Part shown: positions 42,702 through 55,200 of the stretch, piece by piece
How the letters are laid out: every line of letters begins with the position of its first letter
How positions within the stretch are numbered: position 1 is the first letter of the stretch
DNA from: Craspedostauros australis
Taxonomy: Eukaryota; Bacillariophyta; Bacillariophyceae; Mastogloiales; Achnanthaceae
Assembly: GCA_026770025.1 (NCBI GenBank)
Contig: JAMXDE010000071.1
Span: 62,001 to 126,000 of the forward strand
Reading direction: 5' to 3'
DNA: 64,000 nucleotides
Notes under the pieces: model-generated
The model's input: the letters and a program-made list of their open reading frames with translations, nothing else
The model's database searches: none
What the model was told of the DNA's origin: nothing
Made by a program: the position numbers and the translations under genes

Positions 42702-45700
42702 ATGGGTGCAGCAGAAGCCATGAGTGAGATCTTCGAAGCGGCTAGCGAGAGTCAAAGCCAGACCTTTGGGATAGATGAAGTCAGCGACTCGCAGATTGCC
42801 GAGGCTAATGTGACGCGCGCCGAGGACAGCACCGTTACACATGTTGAAGACGATGACAAGAGAGCGGAGATCGCTGCCAAAGAATCCACCTACGTTCGGT
42901 ATTCCAAGGGCGTTGTGATCCTGGTGCTGGCATGTGCAACCGCCATCGTCGGTTACTTTACGTACTTTTTGACACACAGGGAAGAGGAGGAGGATTTTGA
43001 TACTGAGGTGAGCATCCATCTACATGTGGTGTGGTTGCACTGTGATGATTCTGCAATGCTTGATTGTGCGCATGCTCGGCAATCACCCAAATCGCACAAG
43101 GGCACAGCCCTGCTCCATTCCATTCCGTACCACCAACTGTCATGTCTCACTGCTCCAAAACCTTCCCTTCACCATCATTTTGCCCCACCTCAAACCCACC
43201 CTTGCTATGCTGCTGCTGCTATCACCATCATCCGCTACCACGCATACGCAGTTCGAGAACTATGCCGCTGAGATCATCGACCTCTCCGTCATCCAAGCAA
43301 GGGACATCTTCGATACGCTGGCAACGCTCACAGTCTCCATCACCTCGTTCGCGATGGCCTCCGAGCAAGAGTGGCCTTTCGTCGTCATCCCAGACTTTTT
43401 CTACCGTACTGAGAAGATGCTGCAGCTGTCGCCTTCCTTCGCTGTTGGCTTTCAGCCCATCGTTCCTCCGGACCAACGGGCTAGATGGGAACTCTTTTCA
43501 CAGCAGAAGGCAGGATGGCTCAGCGATCCATTTCCAAAGAGCCTTGCCTACCTTGAAGAAAACCGTCCCACATTCGCGCTGCCTTACATCTGGGATGGAA
43601 GGGCAACTACAGACACTGGAATCCCATTGCCGTCACCACCAACTGAGTTCGGCTACTACACCCCCGTCTGGCAGGGCTCTCCGCCAAGCCCGGTTTCAAA
43701 CTACGATACAATGAGCATCGGCGAGACCTACAGAGAACAGTTGGACAAGATGGTGGTGGAAGATATCTCTATTATGGGTGATGCGAGTATCGTCAACAAC
43801 GCCGAGGCGATCTTGGCGGACAGCGTCATCCTGGATCCAATACACAAGACCCTTGAAGAAGGATCAGAGATTGTTGGTTTCCTTACCGCCATCGTGCCCT
43901 GGAGCCTCTACTTCGACAATGTGCTCCCTGAAGGCACGCCACCGCTGGATGTCGTCGTTCGCGAATCCTGCGGACGCGCCTACACGTTTCGGGTGGAGGG
44001 TCCGAAGGCAACCTACCTCGACAACCAAGATCTGCATGACCGCAAGTACTCGTCCAAGCACCACACTGGCGACTTCAACGCCGTGTCTGCGCTGCAAACC
44101 AGCCAAAAATGCAAGTTCTCGATCGATGTCTACCCAACGAGAGAATTCGAGGACTCTTTCTATACAAACAGGCCCATCACGTACACAATCGGTGCTGTGG
44201 TGATCTTCATTGCCACTTCGCTTGTGTTCATCATGTACGACTGCATCGTGCAAATGCGACAGAAGAAGGTCCTCACCTCCGCCCGAAAGACCGACGCCAT
44301 TGTCAGTTCGCTGTTCCCAGAAGGGGTGCGAGACCGACTGATGGAGGAGGCCAACGAAGAAAACCATGCAGCAGCTGCGTCGAAGAATCCATTCGGAATT
44401 AGATCGCATTTGGCACACAAGCCCAATCCCCTTGGCACCGACAGTTTCCACCGGCCGAATTCGAAGCCGATTGCTGATCTGGTAAGTTCGTCGAATGTTG
44501 CAGGATGTGAACAGTGCATCGTATTGTGAATCATATTCGAGTGTGTATGCGTACGAGTATGGGCGTGTAATGCTATGCATCATCAGACTCACACTAAACG
44601 TTCAATGACAACGCTGTCCTGTTTCATGAACTTTGCCCCAACACGGCTCTGCGTCTATCTCATCTCCGCATGGTTCGCACCTGCGCCCTCACCGCTTATT
44701 GCCATCTGTGCACACTTCTCCAGTTCCCCAACGTCACCGTCCTCTTCGCCGACATCGTTGGGTTCACTGCGTGGTCAAGCGTGCGAGAACCAACCCAAGT
44801 ATTCACCTTGCTGGAACACATCTACGGAAGCTTCGATGCCATCGCCAAGCGACGTGGAATCTTCAAAGTCGAGACCATCGGCGATTGCTACGTGGCAGCC
44901 TCGGGACTTCCCAAACCACGAAAGGATCATGCCAAGGCCATGGTCCTCTTTGCTCGCGATTGCCTCGAAGAGATGAACCTCGCGGTTCACAAGCTCGAAG
45001 TCGTCCTTGGACCAGAAACTGCGGAGCTGGCCATGAGAATCGGCTTGCATTCCGGCCCCGTCACCGCTGGTGTTCTCCGAGGTGAAAAGTCTCGATTCCA
45101 GTTGTTTGGTGACACAGTCAACACCGCCAGTCGGATTGAGACATCCGGCATGTCAAACCGTATCCACATATCCACGGATACAGCCAATGAGCTCATTCAG
45201 GCTGGCAAAGGCATTTGGGTGAAGCCACGAAAAGAGATGATGACCCTCAAGGGCAAGGGCGAGGTGCAAACATACTTTGTCGACATATCTCAGATTGATG
45301 GTTCGATGCTGGGATCCAGCAAGTATGAAGGCTCCTCAGATGGCGATGCTAACATCAACACCCGCAACAGCAACGCCAGTGGCAGCAGCAACAAGATCCC
45401 AAGCCTGTCGCAACACGCGGGAGAACAGGAAGGATGCTTAGAATCACGGTCGAGGCACACCGAAAGTCGCAAACAACAGCGTCTCATCGATTGGAACGCC
45501 GAGGTGCTGCAAGGTCTGCTCAAGCAGGTGGTCGCAGTCAGAAAGCCCGATGCAACTGGAACAACAACGGCACTTCCTGTCGAAGAATCACATGATGCCA
45601 AACGAGAACAGACGAGCACTCTCGATGAATTCACCGAGATCATCAAGCTGCCAGATGCTGCCGCCGTGTTCCAATGCGATCCTGCCAACATCGAGCTGAG

Positions 45701-46757
45701 CCCCAACGTCGTTCGCCAGCTCCAGGACTACGTTGCACAGATCGCAAGGATGTACAAGCCCAATCCCTTCCATTCGTTCGAGCATGCATCCCACGTCGTC
45801 CAGTCCGTCAACAAGCTCATGGCACGTGTTGTGACGCCATCCGACTCCATTGACTATACCGAGCTCGCCTACAAGCCAGCACAGAACACGAGCGCCAACA
45901 TGCACAAGTTCACATACGGCATCACCTCCGATCCTTTGATCCTCTTCGCCTGCGCCTTCTCCGCCTTGATTCATGACGTTGATCACAGCGGTCTCCCCAA
46001 CGCTGTCCTGGCCGAGGAGGACCATCCGTTGGCGCAGATGTACAGGAACAAGAGCATCGCGGAGCAGAACTCTGTCGATCTGGCATGGAAGCTGCTGCAG
46101 CTCCCCAAGTACAACGACTTCCGCAGATGCATCTACCAGACACAGGACGAGCTGAGACGATTCCGCCAGCTCGTGGTCAATGCCGTCATGGCGACGGACA
46201 TCATGGACAAGGACCTCAACATGCTGCGCAAGAAGCGTTGGGACAGAGCCTTCAAGTCCAGCACTGGTGATGAAGCAGACACCAAGGAGGATAGCGACCG
46301 CAAGGCCACGATCGTGATCGAGCATCTCATCCAGGCATCCGACGTGGCTCACACCATGCAGCACTGGCATGTCTACCTCAAATGGAACGAGCGATTGTTC
46401 CATGAGATGTATCGGGGATACAAGGAGAGACGCAACAAGGCCGATCCTTCCGTCGGCTGGTACGAGGGTGAGCTGTCATTCTTCGATCACTACCTCATTC
46501 CTCTGGCCAAGAAGCTGTCCACTTGTGGCGTATTCGGCGTAGCCTCCGATGAGTACTTGACCTACGCTACGGCCAACCGACAGGAATGGGAACGCAAGGG
46601 GCGTGACATCGTCGCAGGGTACTTGAAGAAGGTGAACGCCAAGACATCCGCCATCCCATTGGCATCTACGGGCGGCGGCGGTGGCGGTGGCGAAGACAGC
46701 GTTGGTAGTACCGACATGAACAGCAGCGGCGCGGACTCTTTGAGCCCAGAATTGTAG
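42702..46757 (+). CDS. receptor-type nucleotide cyclase / phosphodiesterase fusion, gene 3
   Basis: Duplicate of gene 2 with the same three-exon structure: 42702-43007, 43252-44481 and 44724-46757 (1189 residues), GT-AG, phase 0. Exons 2 and 3 and intron 2 start at a constant offset of 14994 from gene 2. The first exon and sensor domain have diverged (MGAAEAMSEIFEAAS versus MSAAEVMNKIFEGDS), while the stretch 44325-45940 is apparently identical to gene 2 including intron 2. TM helices about 70-90 and 413-433. Cyclase and PDE motifs are as in gene 2 (KVETIGD, FQLFGD, HDVDHSGLPN). The Gly/Ser tail is slightly longer. An upstream in-frame ATG at 42675 is possible; 42702 aligns with gene 2. The 3' LTR of element 1 ends 412 bases upstream and could act as promoter. 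Confidence 0.92.
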
Positions 46758-47374
46758 CTCCTCTGCTGGAGGGAGCAAGGTGCGGGGCCGTCTGTCTGCG
46801 TGGCGCGCCGGATATTTGTGCAACCATAATGAGTACTGTACAACGATATCCCTTGTATCATGTAATATATTCTATGAATAAATACTTCCATTGTACATCA
46901 CACGGCAATCTATGAGACAACAACCGGAACTACAAGCGCATCTGATCGAAACTGGGGGTATGAGAATCAAGCATACGGAGCAAACTGCTCGTAACAGTGC
47001 TTGCACTCAGGAGGCTGTGCTGTTTGCTCCGAGACGACGTTGCGGACTGCGTCTGAGTTTGGAAATCTTAAAGGATCTACGGTGAATACTTGATGTCACA
47101 TGTTGTGTTCGGTCCAACCGATCATACGGATGAACAGCTATGGGAGTCTAGATCATGCCTGACCTGCACCGAGACTTGACTCAAGCGCCAACAAACGCAG
47201 AGAGACGAGACGGCATCGGCGAATGGATGTGGCTTGTCTCCTCCGCCGTTCGTCGCGTCCGAGTGCATGCAACAACTCACATGAGCAGGTCAATAGACTA
47301 ATAGAATAGTAAATGTGTGTAGCTAATTATAATATGATATAATCGATTGGTTTTGTGCAAGGATTGTGGTGTAT
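46758..47374. other. intergenic between convergent genes
   Basis: Holds the 3' UTR of cyclase/PDE gene 3 and the 3' flank of the chalcone-isomerase-like gene; nothing else is seen. Confidence 0.5.
46877..46882 (+). terminator. polyadenylation signal of cyclase/PDE gene 3
   Basis: AATAAA lies 120 bases after the stop codon in AT-rich sequence. Confidence 0.5.
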
Positions 47375-49754
47375 TTACAGATCGTTCTGGTGTGAAAATT
47401 CGAAGTCATCATCGGATTCACTTTCCGAGTCGGAGACGCTATCCACTTCGGTGCGGGACGTGATTGTGGAGCACCGCTTCATGGCGGTGGATTTGTTGGT
47501 TATCACCACCACCGTCGTCGTCGGAATCTTGGTCGTTGGCAAACTGACAATGAAGAGCAAGATCAAGTAGAGATGCACCAACGCGAAGATGCATTGCTGC
47601 TGGATGGGGATCTCGGTCGTATGCGAGGATTGTTGCAGCTGGCGCTGTTTTGTCGATTGCGACGTGACGATGGCGATCATGCTGCCCTGCTTGGACGATT
47701 GTTGCTTGCGGAAGACGTTGCGACATCGTTCCATCTCGTCCTGCAGCAGGGTGCGGATCCTGGATGTCATGGATGTGGCATGCGTCGTCATGGTATCGCT
47801 GGCGCTGCCGATGAGTTTGACGAACGGCGAGATGATGCTGTTGGTTTTGGAAGAGGTGTGGTGTTGTTCGTGCGTTGACATGGATGGCACGACATCGGCG
47901 TTGCCATGCGACATGCCGCCCTTGACCGACGCCAACGGCCCGAGGAGGTAGGGAAACCCGTCGACGACACGGTCCAAGAACTCGGATGACATGGGATCAT
48001 CCAACCGCAGGTACTCGAAGAAGATGGCGGCCGCGAGATCGGGACGTTCGAAGGTGTCCATGTAATCGCCGTTGAGACGCGCCTCGAGATCGCCGTTCTT
48101 GCGCCACGTGAAGACGAGCTCCGTGCCGCGCGCGCAGCAGTCGGGATTGGAATTGTACTGCGGCGGGGCGATTTGGGCGCAGGAGCAGCGACCGGGATTG
48201 TCGATGGGGTCCTCGATGATGCGCAGCATCGTGGGTGAGGCGGGTCGTGGTTTGAGGCTGGAATTGATGAGGAGGTCCTTGCCTTCGGCCGTGAGCATCT
48301 TCCAATCGGCCTCGAGGCTGTCGCGCATCGTGTCGGTGCCGAGCTTCATGTTGATCTTGAGGAGGATGGTGCGATCAAAGTGGTTGTCGTTGCTGTCGCC
48401 CCTGAGGATGTCGTAGAAGTCGGGTCGTGCGCGGAGTTGTTCGGCATCGAGGTCGGCGTACGGTTGCATGTCGGCGTCGGCCAGGACGTCGCGTTTGGAG
48501 ACGTAGTAGGCGATGCCGTAGACCTGTGATGTTGAATGACATGTTTGTGTTGAGTGTGATGTTGTGGGAAGCAGGCAGGCAAATGCATATTGTGTGAGGA
48601 GACATGAAGTATCGGCACTAAACGGATGATAGCAGAAACCACAAGACAGGACACACAGATCACGACGCCCCGCGATGGTTGCTACTCACATTGATATTGA
48701 AAACGGTCCGCGTGTACTGCCCCACCCCCGTCAGCATGTGCTGTCCATACTGCTTGCGATCATATCCCAAATACGACGACAGATCCGTGGCGTAACGCAA
48801 CCCCGTGACGGGATCGATCCAATGCTCGTCCTTGTTGTAAGGATGCGTGCGCATCTTGCGTGGTTGGTGCACGGTGGCGGCTGGCGCATGCTTTGTCATG
48901 GACTGCTGGGTATTGAGGGCATCGACGACGCGATGATGCGCAGGCGGGGCCGTGTTGCCGCTGTGCTGTTGCGTTGCGTACGTGTGCGCCGCATCGTGCA
49001 TCGAAGATGGGAGGTGCGAAGAAGGCTTGGCGCTGTCGTCCAGCTGTGGTGCTGTGCTTTCATCCATCACAATACCATCGTCCACACTGCGCTGCCGCAC
49101 GACCGTAAATCGCACGACGTCCTCGCTGTCTTCATCGCAGGAGGACAGCGCCGCCTGCGACGACGACGACGTGCGCGTGATGCAATCCTGAAGCTGCACC
49201 TTCGTTAACCGGCGCGGTGGTTGCTTCGCGTAATGCAGAATGCCGTTGGCGGTGACTTGCCAATGCCAGGCCTTGTCGCTGGAACATGGAACGAGATGCT
49301 TCTTTGTGGGGACGAGACATTCGCCTTGCGCAAAGTCCAGGGCCTCGCCGACCGAGTGGGCATCGCGGTCATCGACGACGCGCAGGGCGAAGGCATCGCT
49401 GTCACGTGCGGACCATCGCATCCATCGGCTGCGCTTGCGCTTTGAGTTGGGCAGGATGTTCCAGAAGGTGGCGTCGCCGCATTCGGCAAAGACGCCGTTG
49501 GGTCCCAAGCAGGCGGCGTCGGCAGAGTCCTGGATCCAGTGCACGCTGTCGGGCGATTGGTCGACGGAGGAAGGGTCCAGCTGTTCTAGCACGATGGAGA
49601 ACTGGCCTTTCGCTTGTGACGATGCTGAGGCTGACGATACTCGTATTGAGGATGATAATATTGAGGATGGGAGGTATGTGACGCCGGCCAAGTGGACCAG
49701 GACGACGAATAGCCTCGATGATCTCGATGAGATCAGGAAGTACGGGTATGCCAT
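47375..49754 (-). CDS. chalcone-isomerase-like protein with N-terminal extension and C-terminal TM helix
   Basis: Two exons, 49754-48690 and 48523-47375 (intron 48524-48689, 166 bp, donor GTGAGT, phase 0), about 737 residues. Splicing joins GVGQYTRTVFNIN to VYGIAYYVSKRD, the first strands of the Chalcone_2/CHI-like fold. Further marks are TILLKINMKLGTDTMRDSL, GTELVFTWRKNGDLEARLNG and FERPDLAAAIFFEYLRLDDPMSSEFLDR. Members of this family bind fatty-acid-like ligands or have no known activity, and true isomerase activity is not implied. The first 200 residues contain two Cys/Trp motifs (ECGDATFWNIL, PCSSDKAWHWQV) that faintly resemble ricin-B-type lectin repeats. A hydrophobic helix near the end (CIFALVHLYLILLFIVSL) suggests a tail anchor, followed by an acidic tail. 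The start codon is uncertain. Confidence 0.8.
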
Positions 49755-51376
49755 TGTGTCTGTGTCTGTGATATGATGTATTGGAATGTGATATAATGTG
49801 ATGTATTGTGATATAATGTGATGTATTGGATTGCGCTGAGTTCAATTTATGGCCGAAGCTGCTGCGATGGTCTGTGAATGCCGATGCTCGTAGCAGTACT
49901 CGAGTATCAATGTATGAGTGTGTGAGTATGTATGAGTTTGAATGCGCAAGTTCACGTGTTGTTGTTGCTGCGTTTTATGTTTCTCAGTTGAACCTGTGCG
50001 TAAGTTGTGTTGTTGTTGTTGTTGTTGTTGTTCGAAGTCCTGGGTTGGAAGTTGTTGGTTTGTTATTTATGGGTGTTGTGTCTGCAGTTGCATTCTTTAT
50101 CGCACAAGCTGAAGACGTGGAAGTGGAAACAACGCTGTGCCTCTCTGTTGCACGGATCGCCGATAAAGTGCGAAGTGCGATGATGGATCGCACCAACTCA
50201 GCCGATCGATTATGTTTGGAATGGAGACAAACAAACAAACCAAGTCGAAGATGACGAAGATGATGACGACGAAGACGAAGGAGGAAAGCGTTCCGATGTG
50301 GGATGTTTGTTGTTGTTGGATGGATAAGTTGGTTGGTGGGGCTGTGATCTCAACTACTCTGCTAATGCAAAACAAGTGCTCCAACTGACTGACCGGCTAA
50401 CTGACTAACCAACTGACTGACTGACTGACTGGCTGAGTATCGTTACTGAGCGAGTGAGTAAGTGAGCGAGTGAGAGCGATGCAGTTGGATGATGCAGCCG
50501 ATTGAGCGAGAATGTGATCAGTGACGATTTGGATTGAGATGATGACGATCCTCTCTTTCCTCTTTGCTCCATTCCTCTTCCTCCGATTCCATTGGCGGCG
50601 CGATGTGTCTGTGTTGTTGCTCTTCCATCATTCGAGAATGACGATGCGTGGAACCGTGTTGTTTCCTGGTTTGTTCGATGGTGGCGCCTTGATGGGTCTA
50701 CCACCGCACAAAAATACGCGTGTAACATCGCGGTTGGAACATAGTCCCTAACCTCGAACTGCAACGCGTTCCTGATCGGAAATTCCTGATTGGCTCCCAC
50801 CTTGCTTCCAGCACAATGGTGGTCCCAGTCAGAATTGCCTGGCTGTGTTTGCGTGTTTGGATCGTGTTGTTGTTGGCGGCGTATTTGGCCAGCCTTTTCC
50901 TTGGTGCAACGTTGAAGATCGTCTGTCTGACGTACGTCTAGCGCCACGTCGCACAGTTCGGCTCAATGATGTCACACATCTTCATCCAATCATCAAGTGA
51001 CTCAGTATATCAATTTTGGGGACCCGGAAATTGAATGTATCTTGTCCGCACAAAGATACCTTTTTTGGTCTAGCAGCAGGCGGTTCGCACCTCTCTTTTG
51101 GATCGGGGTTGAGTCGAATCGAAGATCGTTGTCGCTCCTGGATTCCTCTCTGTTTGATGGTTGTGTGATGGGTGGTTGCATGCGACACGGGCGCAGCACA
51201 CGGACGCGGATGGATCCATGGGTGGTTGACAAAAGTCGTTCGAGAGGAACAAGAAAAGGTTCGAAGGATCTCCCACTCACGACTTTGATTCTTGAAACGA
51301 AACAGATCTGTGGCGCAAGGCGATGGCGCAGCACAGATTCAGCGGCGCAGTATCGCACTGATGGAATATAGCAGAG
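49755..51376. other. intergenic, left flank of Copia element 2
   Basis: Contains simple repeats: TTG runs near 50005-50030 and CTGA/GAGT runs near 50410-50480. No gene is supported; the minus frames 50405-50947 and 51002-51358 show no domain. The last five bases, CAGAG (51372-51376), are the left target duplication of element 2. Confidence 0.5.
49770..49830 (+). repeat. AT-rich tandem repeat upstream of the CHI-like gene
   Basis: GTGATATAATGTGATGTATT-type units are repeated two to three times. Confidence 0.75.
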
Positions 51377-52129
51377 AGTTGGATTTTCGTGTGCTGTTGT
51401 GACACGATCCGGAAGGGATGGCCTAGCTGACTGCCAGATTCAAAGAATCTGATGGTGAAGTCAACGTGTGGCGACCGTCTGGAGATTAGTTGTATGTGAC
51501 AATGGAGTAGATTAGTGTTGTAGTGCTGATCTTAAGTTGTGCTATTAGTTATTTGAATAGTCTGCATTGTGAGTTGATCAATTTGAGATGTAGGATGAAG
51601 AAACGATAGTCGGCTTGAATGGTGCGGCTCTGCACTGACCTTCAGAGGTTCAGTGCTGAGGGCGGACGGGTCCTCTCTTTCTCTCTTTCTCCAGTATCTC
51701 ATCGTAGTCGTTCTACGTTCGAGTACTAAGCCTTGACACCTTGATTGAGGTTTGGGATCGAGAACACAGGTTGTCAGGCCGCAGGAATTGATGTAAGATT
51801 CCCTGTGTGTGTTGAAGCGGGGAGGATCTCTTGGCTGTTGTCATGCAAGGTTGTCAGGTTGTTTAGCTGACAACGGAATTCAGGTTGGCTGCATTACAAT
51901 AGTTCAGGAGAGCACATAGTTCCCAGGGTATCTTGATCTCATTGACTTCGGATAGTGTTTGAGTCAGTGGTGATTCATGAATGAGTGTGGGAGAAGGAGG
52001 GAAAAGAGTGATTGTTCCGTATTTGTTGGTGGGATATTTCGCGCCAAAATTTCGCGCCAAAATAATTTCAAGGTGCGACAAGGAACACACTGAGTGAAAA
52101 GTAGTCCGTTCTTTAGATGAACTTCAACT
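51377..52129 (-). repeat. 3' LTR, Copia element 2
   Basis: 753 bp. In element sense it starts AGTTGAAG and ends ATCCAACT. Confidence 0.93.
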
Positions 52130-52138
52130 CTCCCTCTC
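52130..52138 (-). other. polypurine tract, element 2
   Basis: GAGAGGGAG in element sense, directly before the 3' LTR. Confidence 0.85.
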
Positions 52139-52205
52139 AGTGTTGAGTCGCAGTGAGATCATGACATCGGTGAAAACTTCATCCGTTGATGTATGAATGC
52201 CTCTC

Positions 52206-55200
52206 TTACCATCCCATGATTTGGAATCGCAAGTACTGGAAGGTCTGGACGATTGATCCCTTGGTGAAGACATCGGCCAGCTGCTCGCCTGTTGGGATGT
52301 GTTGTACACAGATGAACCCAGCCTTAACCCAATACCAGAAGAAGTGCCACTTGGTGAGGAAGTGTTTGGTTCGAGCAGTGGGTTGGTGATTGGTGGCGAG
52401 TGAGATACATGCTTCGTTGTCTTCGAAGACAGTGCACTGAAGGTTTGTGTGCAGAGGCATGTCTGTGCCTGCGTTGTCGATGACCTGGCGGATGAGCTGT
52501 TGAATCGGAATAAGAGTACGCATTGCGAGGGAAAGCGCAGCATACTCAGCCTCCATTGTTGAGAGTGCGATCTCCGTTTGAAGCTTGGACTTCCAGATGA
52601 GCGGACATCCTCCTAGTTTGATGAGGTATCCGGTTCGCGACTTGACCGCTGTGCGATCCTGGTCGGGCTCTTGTCTGTAGAGTCCTGCGAAGTCGGAGTC
52701 AACGAAGCACGTGAGGTCCAATTGTCCAGTGGGGCGTATGATGGTGCCCTTGTCCTGCGTAGCTTTCAAGTATCGCATAATTCGCTTGATCGCTTTTGAG
52801 TGCGAGCGACGAGGGTCGCTTCCGAAGCGAGCGACTTGGGAGACAGCGAATGCGAGGTCTGGACGCGTGTTGGTAGTGAGGTAGAGTAGCATGCCCACCA
52901 CAGAGCGGTAGTTCCAATTTTCATCCATGGGTGGCTCATGCTCGTTCCTGCCGAGCGCGGTTTGGGCCGCAGGTGTGGCAGCTCCGCCGCATTCCGTCAT
53001 GCCTGTCGCCGCGAGCACCTTTTGAATGAGCCCTGGCTGCCGCAAGTGGATGTAGTCGGCTTGTGGGTCACGGTTGACTTCGATACCGAGGAACTCGTTG
53101 AAGCTTCCTTCCTGGGTGAGTTCGAATCCTCGGTTTCGCATGGAGCGGATGAAGTCGTCTGCGAATTTCTTGGTCTTGGATGCGATGCCGGCGTCATCGA
53201 CGTAGAGGACTATCATGATGCCTTCGCGGATGAAGAGGCACTGCTCCTGATCGCAGGCCGTGAATCCTTCGGCAAGGAGAGCTCGTATGAGGTGTTCATA
53301 CCATAAGCGAGGGGCGATGGTGAGGCCGTACAGACTCTTTCTGAGGACAAGGCAGGTGTTCGATCCCTTGCTTGACTTGAATCCCCGTGGTAGATGAAGG
53401 AACACCGGCTTGTGAATTTCAGCTTGGACGAAGGCGTTGGTGAAATCGATTGATGTCGTGACCCATCCCAGGACGATGGATGTGATCAGGAAGATGCGAA
53501 CGGAGGACCATGCCACGACCGGCGCATAAGTTGAAGCGTCTTCGAGGATGAGATCGCCGCGGCAGCACCATCGACCCTTGTACTTCTTGATTGTACCGTC
53601 GGGGAGGCGCTTGCGGCGGAAGACCCACGTACCTGGGTAGATCTTCTCTCCATAGGGCACGGTGCTCTTGTCGACTTCCTCCCATGTCCCTTTTTCGGTG
53701 AGGTCTTGGATTTCCTTGTTCGCTGCTTGCATCCATGCGTCTCTATTATCATCGCGGATGGCCTCGTCGAAGGAGAGTGTGTCTGGGTCGGAGGTCGAAG
53801 CCTTGTACGCTGCCGTTCGCTCAGAGATGTCGAGGTCGGCGCCTGTGGCGAAGTAGCTCATGAGTTGCCAGTCAACATAAGCTGGGAAGTTGGTGGCATC
53901 TGGTTGTGGCTCGATGATGTTCACAGAGTATGCGTGCTGCTCGATGTTGGCCCAATCCTTCTGTGGGATGCAGTTGTTGGTGTCAAGAATGTAGCTCGGG
54001 TCAACTGTCAGGGTGCTTTGGAGGATGGCTTGAAAGTCAGTCTCGCGCGTGTTAGGTACGTGATGGACCGGCTCGGTGCCTCCTTCTTGCACTCCAAGGT
54101 TGAATTGCTGAACTTCGAACTTGCTGGGTTGCTGCCATGGTCCTGGGCGAATGGTGCTGGTGTGTTGTCGCAAGGATTCGAATGCCAGCCGGTAGTTGTG
54201 GCTCTGTCCGATTGCATTCCAGATGGAGAGGAACTTTGCCTTGAACATTGTTGCTCCAAGTCCGCATTCTGGAGGAGTGTGCCCTTCGTTCATCAGTGTT
54301 TCGAGATCGTCGGATTCGGCTGGATCACGAAGAGAGCTTGCTGCGAAGTCGAGTGCATCGAAGCGTGGGGTCATGATTCCTGTGAGCATGTATTTGCTCA
54401 TGATCCCGAGGAACTTGCGCACAGCGTAAACTGTCACTTCGTTCTGTTGTTCCTCGAAGAGGAATTCGCACTCGCGGTCCTCCATGATGTGGAGCTCCAT
54501 GTCCAGGAAGAAGTCTTCGTATAGATCTGTTACGTTGAATGGGGCGTCCTCCGTCATGTCTGTTGGTTCCGGTTGCCACCAATCGACCATGTTCGCTTGA
54601 AACTCCTCAGGCTCCATTCTTGGCAAATCGTGAACTGGAGCTTGTGGATTTAGAGTTCGGTAGCGTTGGCGGAGTTGGCGCAGCAAGTATAGCGAGTTGA
54701 CCTTGAAATCGTGGAGGTAGATAGAGAGAGGATCACTGCCGTTTCGTTGTAGAAATTCAATTGTGTTGAGGCAATCGATGACAGCTCGTGAGAATACGTG
54801 AATTGGATACGAATCTGGATGTATGTCAGATGTGGCGTCGTCTGATTCAATTTCTTCTTCAGCAGCCGTCGCAACACAAAGGTGGTACTCTTCACAATCG
54901 TCGTCCTCAAGCCACGCTGCCTTGCCTCCAAGACGTCCATAGGTAAATCGGAGTGGCTCTTTGCGAATCCTGGTGCTCCGTTCTCGTTTGGGCGTAATCG
55001 TGGATGTTGGTGGAATTGGTGATGAGGTCGTGCTCTCTGGTACATTTGATGTTGGCATAGAGGACACGGGTTGAAGTGGTGATTGAGCTGACTGATCTTT
55101 CTTCAGCGGATCAGGAAGCTGGTTAGAAGGTTCCCATTGCGGTTCTTGTGAAGCGGGGCCCTCTTGGAGTTCCTCGCCTTCACTTGCTGCAGGAGGGTAG

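Noticed and set aside
50405-50947. 180-codon minus frame left of Copia element 2
   Set aside because: Low-complexity ends derived from CTGA/GAGT repeats and no domain.
53706-54524. 272-codon plus frame inside Copia element 2
   Set aside because: Antisense to the polyprotein linker; not conserved in element 1.
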